Below, one piece after another: positions 1 through 9,426 of a stretch of DNA of 64,000 nt. The stretch covers positions 310,001 through 374,000 of the forward strand of contig JADJOZ010000033.1 of NCBI GenBank assembly GCA_016713525.1, in the 5' to 3' direction. The notes under the pieces were generated by a model, which saw only the letters and a program-made list of their open reading frames with translations, searched no databases and was not told where the DNA came from. The stretch's first letter is position 1. The number at the start of each line of letters is the position of its first letter. Source of the stretch: Bacteroidota bacterium. Its GTDB lineage: Bacteria; Bacteroidota; Bacteroidia; AKYH767-A; OLB10. The position numbers were made by a program, and so were the translations under genes.

Positions 1-901
1 ATATCATTCCTCCAAAGTCGCGCATCTGTTCTTTTGCTATCTGATGATTCGGATGATCTTCGAATCCGGGCCAGAATACTTTGTCTATTTTTGGATGTGT
101 TTTCAAATAATGTGCAATTTCCTTTCCGTTTTTACAATGCGCCTGCATTCTTACATGTAAAGTTTTTATACCACGCATTACCAGAAAACTATCCATTGGT
201 CCCGGTGTTGCACCACAGGAGTTTGCTATGAAAGCCAGTTCTTCATATAGGCTGTCGCTGTTAGTACATAATGCTCCCATCACCACATCGGAATGTCCTC
301 CCAGATATTTGGTTGCTGAATGCATCACAATTGCAGCACCCAGATCAAGTGGATTCTGCAGATATGGCGATGCAAAAGTATTATCAACAACAAGAATCAG
401 TTTATTGTCATCTGCAATTTTAGCACATGCCTTTATGTCGATGATTTTCATCAATGGATTGGTTGGTGTTTCCACCCAAAGCATTTTTGTTTTAGGATTC
501 AGATGCTTCTTAATTTCATTGGCATCATGCATGTTTACAAAATGGAAAACGATGCCGTAGTGCGCAAAAATTTTAGTGAACATGCGGTAAGAACCACCAT
601 ATAAATCATCTGTAGCAATTACCTCATCGCCAGGCCGCAATAATTTAATGATCGCATCTTCAGCACCCTGACCACTGGAAAAACATAAGCCATGCTTTGC
701 ATTTTCAATTGCCGCAATACATTTTTCAAGAGCAACACGGGTTGGATTTTTACCTCTTGCATAGGCATAGCCTTTGTGTTTTCCCGGTGACTCTTGCACA
801 TAAGTGGAGGTTTGATAAATCGGAGTCATGATGGCTCCGGTGGATGGATCAGGTTCCTGACCGGCATGGATGGCTTTTGTACCGAATTTCATATTGTTCA
901 T
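1..901 (-). CDS. Cystathionine gamma-synthase/lyase-type PLP enzyme (3' end beyond window)
   Basis: Open minus-strand frame running off the left edge, so about 300 of the usual ~380 residues are present. It begins MNNMKFGTKAIHAGQ (a second ATG lies at 892). The Cys/Met-metabolism PLP family is recognised from YARGKNPTR near residue 50, the SSGQGAEDAI phosphate-binding loop, VDNTFASPYLQ, and the Schiff-base lysine in SATKYLGGHSD (about K198). Family members form or cleave cystathionine, or release methanethiol from methionine, in the cytosol. The sequence does not decide between synthase, lyase and methionine gamma-lyase. The gene diverges from dxs with a ~210-bp gap. No frame disruption is seen in the visible part. 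Confidence 0.9.
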   Translation of the reverse strand, partial: MNNMKFGTKAIHAGQEPDPSTGAIMTPIYQTSTYVQESPGKHKGYAYARGKNPTRVALEKCIAAIENAKHGLCFSSGQGAEDAIIKLLRPGDEVIATDDLYGGSYRMFTKIFAHYGIVFHFVNMHDANEIKKHLNPKTKMLWVETPTNPLMKIIDIKACAKIADDNKLILVVDNTFASPYLQNPLDLGAAIVMHSATKYLGGHSDVVMGALCTNSDSLYEELAFIANSCGATPGPMDSFLVMRGIKTLHVRMQAHCKNGKEIAHYLKTHPKIDKVFWPGFEDHPNHQIAKEQMRDFGGMI

Positions 902-1110
902 TTGATGCAAAATTATCAATATTTAATGGCTCTGTCACGCCTGTTGGCAAATATAATTGGCTGTAAAAAGGGTAGTTGCGGAATTTCAAACTTATTTATC
1001 CTTCAGCACCATAAACTAACTGACTTAACCGTTTGTTAACGAATTTGTGCATTTCCGACTGTGGGTTACCGGAAATTTCGTAATTTTGTTAATTCCTTGT
1101 CTTATTTTAA

Positions 1111-3029
1111 ATGGAAGTACAACCAGGCGAACTCCTTAAAAGCATCAACTTTCCGGAAGATCTGCGGAAGCTGAAAGATGATCAGCTAAAGCAGGTTTGT
1201 GATGAATTACGTCAGTTTATCATTGATATTGTTTCAGTTAACGGCGGCCACTTTGGAGCCAGTCTGGGTGTTGTGGAACTCACCGTTGCCCTTCATTATG
1301 CTTTTAATACCCCCTACGATCAACTTGTCTGGGACGTCGGCCATCAGGCTTACGGACATAAAATTTTGACAGGCAGACGAGATGTTTTTCATACGAACAG
1401 AATTTATCAGGGCATCTCAGGGTTTCCGAAACGCTCTGAAAGTGAATATGATACATTTGGAGTTGGGCATTCTTCTACCTCCATTTCTGCCGCCCTTGGT
1501 ATGGCTGTTGCATCCCGGTTAAAAGGGGAAGCCAACCGCCAGCATGTAGCCATTATTGGCGATGGCGCCATGACCGCCGGCCTTGCATTCGAAGGTCTTA
1601 ATCATGGTGGTGTTGAGGATTCCAATTTACTGGTGGTACTGAACGATAATTGTATGAGCATAGACCCTAATGTGGGTGCTCTTAAAGAATATCTTACCGA
1701 TATAACAACATCTCACACTTACAATAAAGTGAAAGATGAAGTTTGGAATATACTGGGCAAAATCAGCAAGTTCGGTCCAAATGCCCAGGCCATTGCTCAG
1801 AAGTTTGAAAATGCCCTGAAATCGGCCGTGTTAAAACATAGTAATATGTTTGAATCATTGAGGTTCAGGTACTTTGGACCAATCGACGGTCATGATGTGA
1901 ACCACCTGGTAAAGGTAATGCGTGACTTAAGAGATATTCCCGGACCTAAAATTTTACATTGTATTACTGTCAAAGGTAAAGGGTTTGAGCTGGCCGAAAA
2001 AGATCAAACTAAATGGCATGCTCCCGGACTGTTCGATAAAATTACCGGTGAGATTTTTAAACCGGTTATTACAAAACCATCCCCACCAAAATATCAGGAT
2101 GTTTTTGGAAATACACTGGTTGAGCTTGCTGTAAAGAATAAAAAAATAGTTGGGGTTACTCCTGCAATGCCTTCCGGATGTTCTATGAATATTATGATGA
2201 AGGCCATCCCCGAAAGGGCATTCGATGTGGGAATTGCAGAGCAGCATGCAGTTACGTTTTCAGCCGGAATGGCAACACAAGGAATGATCCCTTTCTGTAA
2301 TATTTATTCCTCATTCATGCAACGTGCTTTCGATCAGGTTGTGCATGATGTGGCACTGCAAAATCTGCATGTGGTTTTTTGTCTCGATCGAGGCGGACTT
2401 GCTGGTGCGGACGGACCAACTCACCATGGTGTATTCGATTTCGCTTATTTCAGATGTATCCCCAATATGGTGGTCGCATCTCCAATGAATGAAGAGGAAC
2501 TTCGTAACATGATGTTCACCGCATCCCGTCACAACGGACCATTTTCGATTCGCTATCCACGTGGAAATGGTGTTATGGTAGAGTGGAAAACACCTCTTAA
2601 AGAAATGAAAGTTGGTACCGGTCGCTTATTGCGGGAAGGCGAAGAAGTTGCGATTCTTTCTGTTGGCCATCCCGGAAATTTTGCTGAGGATGCCTGCAAT
2701 CAATTAGCTAAGGAAGGGTTTTATCCCGCACATTATGACATGCGTTTTGTAAAACCGCTTGATGAAGAAATGTTGCACGAAATTTTTTCAAAATATAAAA
2801 AGTAATTACGGTTGAAGATCATGCCATACAGGGTGGTTTTGGAAGTGCTGTCTCTGAATTTATGGCCGACCATAATTATAATGCAACTATGACCCGACTT
2901 GGAGTTCCCGACAGGTTTATTGAACACGGTGAACAAAAAGAACTCTATAATGAATGCCATTTTGATGCTACTGCAATCATGAATGCCGTCCGTCAATTGG
3001 TAGGTTCAGAATACCTGGTGCATCACTAG
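1111..3029 (+). CDS. dxs: 1-deoxy-D-xylulose-5-phosphate synthase, with one frameshift
   Basis: First enzyme of the MEP isoprenoid pathway: condenses pyruvate and glyceraldehyde-3-phosphate using thiamine diphosphate. Visible motifs are GHQAYGHKILTGR, the ThDP/Mg signature GDGAMTAGLAFEG...NDNCMSI, the catalytic-glutamate segment DVGIAEQHAVTFSAG, and GADGPTHHGVFD. The first frame stops at 2805 after FSKYKK. The expected C-terminal transketolase domain (VITVEDHAIQGGFGSA to SEYLVHH) continues in the next frame to a TAG at 3027-3029. Adding one A to the A-run near 2796-2802 restores about 639 aa, the normal length. An essential gene broken in a homopolymer is most simply a consensus error. A TAATTTTG box lies at 1081-1088, but no good upstream TTTG was found. 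Confidence 0.93.
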
Positions 3030-3199
3030 AAAAACTTCTACTCTTAATCAAGTTATTGATATTCAAATAGTTAATATTTGTTAAGTTGCCTTTGGCAGGA
3101 TGGTTGTTAAAGAAATGGCCCTTATACTTGATTTATTAAAGAATTTGCTTTACTTTTAAAGTTCGAAATTCAAATTAAACCCATAAATAATCTATCAAA

Positions 3200-3625
3200 A
3201 TGAAATATTTCAAAACCCTATTGGTACTTGTTGCCTTGTTCACAATTGGAACAGTTAATGCACAAACATCACGGTTAACCGGAAAAAGCTACACTTTTGT
3301 GATGAAAGATGCTGTAAACGGTGGTGAAGAAACTTTTGATCAGTTTACTTTTGAAGCCGACCAAGTGGTATCCGATGCATTTGGTAAAAAAGGATTTACC
3401 AGCAGCAAAATTATCGAAAAACAAAGTGTGAATACAACCAACTTTGAAGTAACATTGAAAAGTGCTACTGAAGGAACTCGCTTATATCGCGGACGTGTTG
3501 ATGGTAGCGCAATTGATGGAACTATCATTATTACTGATAAATCAGGAAATCAGGTAACGTATGCTTTCAGAGGTATGCTTACTGAAGACTGGAATAAAGC
3601 AATGGAAATGAAAAAAGGTAAATAA
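3200..3625 (+). CDS. Small secreted protein of unknown function
   Basis: 141 aa. It starts with a clear signal peptide (MKYFKTLLVLVALFTIGTVNA, cleavage near residue 21). The rest is a soluble, beta-rich stretch with no motif I recognise; it ends lysine-rich (KAMEMKKGK). No lipobox and no T9SS sorting domain. It stands alone and is followed immediately by a strong bidirectional terminator, so it is probably a single-gene transcript. Likely a periplasmic or secreted protein; function not inferable from sequence. Confidence 0.75.
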   Translation: MKYFKTLLVLVALFTIGTVNAQTSRLTGKSYTFVMKDAVNGGEETFDQFTFEADQVVSDAFGKKGFTSSKIIEKQSVNTTNFEVTLKSATEGTRLYRGRVDGSAIDGTIIITDKSGNQVTYAFRGMLTEDWNKAMEMKKGK

Positions 3626-3641
3626 TATTTACCACGTTCAT

Positions 3642-3677
3642 AAAAAAAGGGTCGCTTCGAAAAGCGACCCTTTTTTT
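3642..3677. terminator. Bidirectional intrinsic terminator
   Basis: Nine-bp perfect stem GGGTCGCTT (3649-3657) / AAGCGACCC (3662-3670) with a CGAA tetraloop. It is flanked by seven A on the left (3642-3648) and seven T on the right (3671-3677), so it can end transcripts from both the small secreted gene and the convergent T9SS gene. Confidence 0.93.
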
Positions 3678-3696
3678 ATTGTAGTTGATTAATGGA

Positions 3697-5118
3697 TTAT
3701 TGAATTACTATTTTTTGATGGAATTGTTTTTGGTTTTCTGTGATGATTGTAATTACATAAATCCCCGAAGTGAATTCACGAACATCAATAAGCTCTCTGT
3801 TTGATGCTGATGAAACCTCTTTGATTTTTCTTCCTGTAAGGTCACTTATATTTAAAGAAATTACAGTTGCATTAGTTTGCAGATGTATGTATTCGGAAGC
3901 AGGATTAGGAAATAAATAAACCGGAAGATCATCAATTGTAGCAAGGGAAGTTGTGACAATAATTGAAGCAGATATTGCAGTGCAACCATTTGAATCGGAA
4001 ACAGCAACTTCGTATATGCCTCCTGTGGTAGTGAGATAACTGTTGTTGGTAGCACCTGAAATAGCAACTCCATTCAATGACCACTGATAAGTTGCAAATC
4101 CCGGAGTAGCAAACAAGGTATCGCCACTCACAGTTATAACAGGTGCACCGGGAATAGCATTCACAATCATGGTTGCGGCAGTGAGTGTGTCGGAACCTCC
4201 GGGACCGTTAACTATAAGAGAAACAGGATAATTTCCCGGAGAATTATAGCATACTGCTGTCGGATTTTGTGAAGTCGAAAAACTTGGTGTTGCACCTGAA
4301 AAAATCCAGAACCATGAAGTCGGGTTTCCGGTTGAGAGATCGGTGAAGTCGACACAGGTATTAGCACAAACACTGCTATCACTCACACTAAATGCTGCTA
4401 CAGGTGCGGCGGCGGTTGATTTACCAATGATGTGTATTTCATCTATTCCAAAGCCCGGATCATTCGCAGTCAGCGACACCTGATTTACAAAGCGAAAACC
4501 GATGCGGAAAGTAGTGGTGCCCGGAGCGATGGACATAGTAACTGCTTTGTTTGCCCATGTTGGTTGATTGCGGTATTGTGCCGTGCCTCCGGTAGCAAGT
4601 GTCCAGCTGATACCACTATCAGTGCTGTAGTATAACTCACCATAAATATTCTGACTTCCATCGCATAGCCATATGAAAGTGGTGGTAACCGAATCATACC
4701 CTGCAACATTAATATCCTGATTCATAGCAGTGAAATTAAATTCTGCATTGCCACATAAACCATTTGCTGCCAGATAGGAGCAATTATATATGCCTGCTGC
4801 AGTTGCTGCATCACTGGTGATGTGCATATAAAATGTTGATGATCCGCCTGTAGTGCCAACGGGCTGTAATTGCGTATTTGGAACCGTAAAAGTGGTTGGA
4901 ATGCCCAGGCATACCAATTGACCGGTTCCACCATCATAAGCATCATTAATAACCCATTCATTGTATCCGGTTGTGCCGGCACTGCTACTCATATCGGCAG
5001 TATTTAATGTAAAGGAGGTTCCACCGGTCTCGAAATCTTCATGGTAAAGTGTATCGGCTGTTTGCGAAATACCTTCAAATCCTGCAAGGAGCATTAGTAA
5101 TAGTAGTAGTTTTTTCAT
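3697..5118 (-). CDS. Secreted T9SS cargo with PKD and Ig-like domains
   Basis: 473 aa. Signal peptide MKKLLLLLMLLAGFEGISQ. A jelly-roll-like N-terminal region (about 22-235) contains aromatic beta-strands (YDSVTTTFIWLCDG, FRIGFRFVNQ). A PKD-type domain follows (about 240-320; CVDFTDLSTGNPTSWFWIF, YNSPGNYPVSLIV), then an Ig-like domain (about 325-390; YQWSLNGVAISGATN). The protein ends in a type A T9SS sorting domain (about 395-473) with the typical FPNPASEYIHL and ISDLTGRKI motifs. Expected to cross the outer membrane by T9SS and be anchored or released at the surface. Substrate unknown. Convergent with the small gene at 3200 and sharing its terminator. Confidence 0.88.
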   Translation of the reverse strand: MKKLLLLLMLLAGFEGISQTADTLYHEDFETGGTSFTLNTADMSSSAGTTGYNEWVINDAYDGGTGQLVCLGIPTTFTVPNTQLQPVGTTGGSSTFYMHITSDAATAAGIYNCSYLAANGLCGNAEFNFTAMNQDINVAGYDSVTTTFIWLCDGSQNIYGELYYSTDSGISWTLATGGTAQYRNQPTWANKAVTMSIAPGTTTFRIGFRFVNQVSLTANDPGFGIDEIHIIGKSTAAAPVAAFSVSDSSVCANTCVDFTDLSTGNPTSWFWIFSGATPSFSTSQNPTAVCYNSPGNYPVSLIVNGPGGSDTLTAATMIVNAIPGAPVITVSGDTLFATPGFATYQWSLNGVAISGATNNSYLTTTGGIYEVAVSDSNGCTAISASIIVTTSLATIDDLPVYLFPNPASEYIHLQTNATVISLNISDLTGRKIKEVSSASNRELIDVREFTSGIYVITIITENQKQFHQKIVIQ

Positions 5119-5260
5119 ATTCCGGTTATTTAAGGTAGCTAATGTAGTGAACTATTTCCGGAATTTAAAATTTACTTTGAAAGTAGCAAGGTGGAATTTT
5201 ATTCCCGGAACAAAATGCAGATTTATTGTAAAATCAGTTTGGAAAAACTATTTTTGAAGA

Positions 5261-7737
5261 ATGATTATAACCACCAAACATCATTTTGTATTATTCACCT
5301 TCCTTTATTGCTTTTTCTCCATTTTGAATGTTCAGGCCTTCACTGTTTCTGGTCGCGTGACAGGTAACAACGATGAACCCCTGGCCTTTGCAAATGTTTA
5401 TGTAAAAGGTACATCTACCGGTACTACCACCAATCTGGATGGTTACTATAAGCTGGAGCTAACAGATTTGCCATGCGAACTGGTGTACCGCTATCTGGGT
5501 TACAAATTGCGGATTGAAAAAATTGGTATGCTGACGGAGCCACTTCAGTTGAATGTGAAACTTGAGCCTGAAAATTTTACATTGGCGGGTGTAACCATCA
5601 AAGCCGATTCTGAAGACCCTGCTTACGCTATTATCCGTAAAGCTCAGGCAAAACGCAAATTTTATCAGGATCAGGTGGATGCATTCAACTGCGATGTTTA
5701 TATCAAAGGACTTCAGAAAATTACAAAGTACCCTAAGAAAATTTTAGGTATGGAGGTGAATTTCGGAGAGTTTGTTGATTCTGTTTCCGGTATTATTTAT
5801 TTGTCGGAGTCGGTTTCAAAATATAGTTTTAAAAAGCCCGATGATGTTAAGGAAGTAATGGTTTCTTCGCGCGTGAGTGGCAGTAATAAAGCATTCAGCT
5901 TTAATCAGGCTTCCGACATGGACTTTGATTTTTATGAAAATATTATGGCTGTTGGTGGAATCAGTCAGCGTGGTTTTATTTCTCCAATTTCCGGAAGTGC
6001 CATGTTCTACTATCGTTATAAGCTCGAAGGTTCTTATCTCGAAAATGGAAGATGGGTGAATAAAATTGCAGTTATTCCCAAACGAAAAAATGATCCTGTA
6101 TTTGCAGGTTATATTTACATTCAGGATAGCACCTGGCGGATTCATAGCACCGATTTATATCTTACCAAAGATTCACAAATTGAATTTGTGGATACACTCC
6201 GTGTGAATCAGGTTTTTATTCCTGCCGACAAAGCTGAAGATATCTGGAAACCCGGCTCTGTAACCTTCCGTTTTGTTTTCAGTGCGCTGGGAATTGAAGG
6301 GAATGGAAATTATGTTGGGATTTATTCCGGCTATGATATCAATCCTTCTTTTAAAAAGAAACATTTTAGCGGGAGTGTAATGGTTGTTTCTGAGGAATCT
6401 AATAAGAAAGATACTACCTATTGGGAAACAATTCGACCAATTCCATTAACCACAGAAGAAGTTACCGATTATATCAAGAAGGATTCATTGCGCGAAATAA
6501 AAGAATCGAAACCATATCTCGATTCGCTTGACAGGATTTCGAATAAGTTTAAAATTTCGAAATTAATAATGGGCTATGATTACGCCGACAGGTATACAAA
6601 AACAGAACTTAGTGTTTCAGGATTATTGGATAACGTTCAGTTTAATACCGTGGAAGGATTAAACATCGGTGTGGTTACCCAGTTTGTAAAACGATACGAA
6701 GATCGCCGTAGCTGGAGAACTGAATTAAAGGCACGCTATGGTTTTGCAATTGAAGAGCCTTCGGTTACCGGTTCAGCACAATATGTTTACAATAACAAAA
6801 AGTTTGGTAGTGTGAAGTTGCATGGAGGAAGTGAACTTATTCAATTTAATGAAGCAGAACCCATATCGCCACTCATCAACACCAGTTATTCACTTTTTGG
6901 TGAGAAGAATTATATGAAGCTTTATCGCAAATCGTTCCTTAATTTGGAATCGGGACTCGAACCGGTAAATGGAGTAAGGTTTGGTGCAGGAATAAGTTTT
7001 TCGGAAAGAGATGCAGTGAAGAATCATTCTGATTTCACTTTCATGGATGATAAAAAAAGAGAATACACTTCAAACAACCCTTGGTGCCTTCAAGTGACTT
7101 GCTGTTTTTTCCTACCAATAATGCATTTAAAATTATGGCAAATGCACGGATCCGAATCAAACAAAAATATATCGATCGCCCGGATATGAATTATATTTTG
7201 GGATCAAAATATCCGACCTTTTTTGTCAATTATTCGAAGGGAATTGCTGATATCTTCGATAGCGATGTTGATTATGATAAACTGGAAGGTGGAGTAGAAG
7301 ATGATATTCGTTTAGGGATGCTGGGAACATTGAGCTACTATGGTGTTTATGGAAAGTTTCTGAATAATAACCGCGTTTACTTTATGGATGCTGCTCATTT
7401 TAATGGTAATAAAACATCCTTTTCTGGATTTGAACAAAAGCGTTTCGACTTACTCGACTATTACACCTACAGCACTGCCGATGAGTACGGTCAGGTGTTT
7501 CTGGAGCATAGTTTCGGTGGATTTATTCTCAACAAAATTCCGTTGTTGCGTAAACTTAAGTTAAATGAACTGGCTGGCTTTAGAGCACTTTATGTTCCGG
7601 ATAGAGATACTTACTTTGAGGCATCATTCGGATTAGAAAAGCTTGGCTTCATTCGTGCCGACATTGTTTTTGGATTCGATGAAAATGGAAATACCAAAAC
7701 AGGATTTGTATTTGGAATCAGAGGACTCATTGAATAG
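5261..7737 (+). CDS. DUF5686-like outer-membrane protein with carboxypeptidase-regulatory domain, one frameshift
   Basis: Signal peptide (MIITTKHHFVLFTFLYCFF...VQA), then a CarboxypepD_reg-like beta-sandwich (about 28-115; VSGRVTGNNDEPLAFANVYVKG, TTTNLDGYY), then a long region typical of DUF5686 proteins with a C-terminal outer-membrane barrel. The first frame ends at 7189, but its last ~35 residues (after YTSNNP) are not family-like. The barrel continues in another frame from LVPSSDLLFF near 7081 to GIRGLIE at 7737. One missing C in the CCC at about 7078-7080 would join the two into about 825 aa. The family is common in Bacteroidota and lacks a settled function; no TonB plug is seen. Confidence 0.82.
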
Positions 7738-7762
7738 CGTCAATTAGTCCTCTGTATTTTTC

Positions 7763-8179
7763 TTATTGCTGAATATTTTTCTTGTACTTTAACAATGAGG
7801 CTTTAACAACAATATCTTTTTTAATATCCGTGCGTCGTTTAGAGCCTGAAACACTGCCATTATCGCCTGCAGAAGTAGCGCCGACTCCAGTTGTTACAAA
7901 TCCTCCGGTCGTCTGATCAAAATTGTCTATAATAAGTGCATCAGCACCTTTTGAGCGTGCAATTGCCATTACCTTCGACTGAATTTTATTCATGTTCATG
8001 CTACTCGGAAGCGCTACATCAAGTTTTCCCATCACTTCATAAGGTTCAACAACATCTGCTTCACGAAAATATAACTTTACTACCGGTGTTGGCACATACG
8101 CTCTTCCCAGATATTTATAAGGTTTAGCACAGGCAATCAATAAAGTTGAAAGGGTCAGTACAAAAAGTAATTTTCTCAT
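7763..8179 (-). CDS. Small lipoprotein of unknown function
   Basis: About 138 aa when started at the ATG at 8177-8179 (MRKLLFVLTLSTLLIACAKP). This gives a lipoprotein signal with Cys in a TLLIAC lipobox; an upstream in-frame ATG at 8269 would bury the signal and is unlikely. The mature part has an alpha/beta segment (KIQSKVMAIARSKGADALIIDNF) reminiscent of small YbjQ/heavy-metal-binding-like folds, followed by a Gly/Ser-rich linker and a basic tail. Function unknown. Probably inner-leaflet outer-membrane or periplasmic. Confidence 0.75.
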   Translation of the reverse strand: MRKLLFVLTLSTLLIACAKPYKYLGRAYVPTPVVKLYFREADVVEPYEVMGKLDVALPSSMNMNKIQSKVMAIARSKGADALIIDNFDQTTGGFVTTGVGATSAGDNGSVSGSKRRTDIKKDIVVKASLLKYKKNIQQ

Positions 8180-8282
8180 ATTGTCTAATTTTAGTGTGGT
8201 TAACCGTGATTCGGCATACGTTGTAAAATTAGGTACTTTTTCGGGTTTTGCCAAAAGGGCCACTTTCAATCTTCAAAATCTG

Positions 8283-8881
8283 TTAGAACTGAAGCGATAA
8301 TCCACCTCGGGCAATTCCATGGATGCCGTATCCAACTTCTACAAATCCACCTAACATCCCGCCAAAGCGGATGCCTACCGGAGTAAATTGCAGTGCAAAC
8401 TCATTGAATTGGGTGTTCCTGACAATGTTTCCGGTAAACGTTTCTCTTAAAACCAGTTTACGCCCAATTCCGAAAGTGGTGTAAAAAGAAAATCCCGGTT
8501 CTTCGTGCCAGGTTAATTTGCCTTGTGCCATTATACCAATAAACCGGGTCCTTTCTCTGATGTCGGGTTCCAGGGTATAATCATATTTTTCGGTCACCAA
8601 CAAGTGAGTTGCAAATACCCCGAGAGCAATATTTTCTTTCACATCATACTGATAACCACCGAAGAAGGTGCCTGAAGCACGTATGTCGTAAGTATAAGGG
8701 TCATTTCCTTTTACTTGCCAGAAATCATCGAAAAAGAGGCTAAAACCGGCGATGCCAATATGCCAAAACCAGCCGAAACCTCATGTTTTGGAAATTCCTG
8801 AGCCTCACTTAGAGCCGTTATGCCCACCAAAAGCACCAAAGCGCCTGTTAATGAACACAAGCTATTTTGATATGACGCCAT
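8283..8881 (-). CDS. Secreted outer-membrane-barrel-like protein, one frameshift
   Basis: Two frames form one gene. The N-terminal part has a signal peptide (MASYQNSLCSLTG...LSEAQE). The C-terminal part reads ENIALGVFATHLLVTEK... to ARGGLSLQF, with alternating hydrophobic beta-strands and a terminal Phe, as in small outer-membrane barrels. The frames join near 8757-8762, giving ...GIAGFSLFFDDFWQVKG... and about 200 aa. The ATG at 8881 is preferred over one at 8899, because the latter would leave only 8 bp to the divergent queD start. Function unknown. Confidence 0.65.
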
Positions 8882-8907
8882 TTTTGTCGATTTTTGCATC
8901 CTGAAAT

Positions 8908-9348
8908 ATGATACGCCTCACAAAGATATTCAATTTTGAAATGGCTCATGCCCTTTACGGGTATGATGGGCCTTGCAAAAATATTCATGGGCACTCCTAT
9001 GAATTAGAAGTTACCATTGGTGGGACGCCACTCAACGACCCTTCCAATCCCAAGCACGGAATGGTAATGGATTTTTCGGACCTCAAAAAAATTGTCAAAG
9101 ATCAAATAGTTGACCGGCTCGATCACGCGCTATTGTTGAATGGTAATTCGCCACATCGCAATATTCCCGAACTCGACAGCAATTTTGAAAAGGTGGTCTT
9201 TACCGATTACCAGCCTACCTGTGAAAATATGCTGATTGATTTTAAAAACAGAATCATGTTGATGCTGCCCGGACATGTAAGCCTTATAAGTCTGAAACTC
9301 AAGGAAACCCCAACTTCCTATTCAGAGTGGCATGCCATCGATCAATAA
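8908..9348 (+). CDS. queD: 6-carboxy-5,6,7,8-tetrahydropterin synthase family (QueD/PTPS)
   Basis: 146 aa. Converts dihydroneopterin triphosphate to 6-carboxytetrahydropterin in the queuosine/7-deazaguanine pathway. Visible zinc ligands are H14 (EMAHAL), H27 and H29 (NIHGHS), with the catalytic Cys23 just before (GPCKN). The LDHALL and ETPTSYSEW segments of the family are also present. C-x3-H-x-H spacing fits QueD rather than eukaryotic-type PTPS. It begins 26 bp from the divergent barrel gene and is followed by the GH20 gene after 78 bp. No other queuosine gene is in the window. Confidence 0.93.
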   Translation: MIRLTKIFNFEMAHALYGYDGPCKNIHGHSYELEVTIGGTPLNDPSNPKHGMVMDFSDLKKIVKDQIVDRLDHALLLNGNSPHRNIPELDSNFEKVVFTDYQPTCENMLIDFKNRIMLMLPGHVSLISLKLKETPTSYSEWHAIDQ

Positions 9349-9426
9349 CGATATTATTCAAAGGAATTCGGCAGTTTTTATAACTTTTGTATCTTAGGCA
9401 TTCGCAAATCACCTGCTGATTGTCTT

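Noticed and set aside
320..604. Plus-strand open frame near the left edge
   Set aside because: Shadow of the minus-strand PLP enzyme, whose catalytic motifs are all in the other strand.
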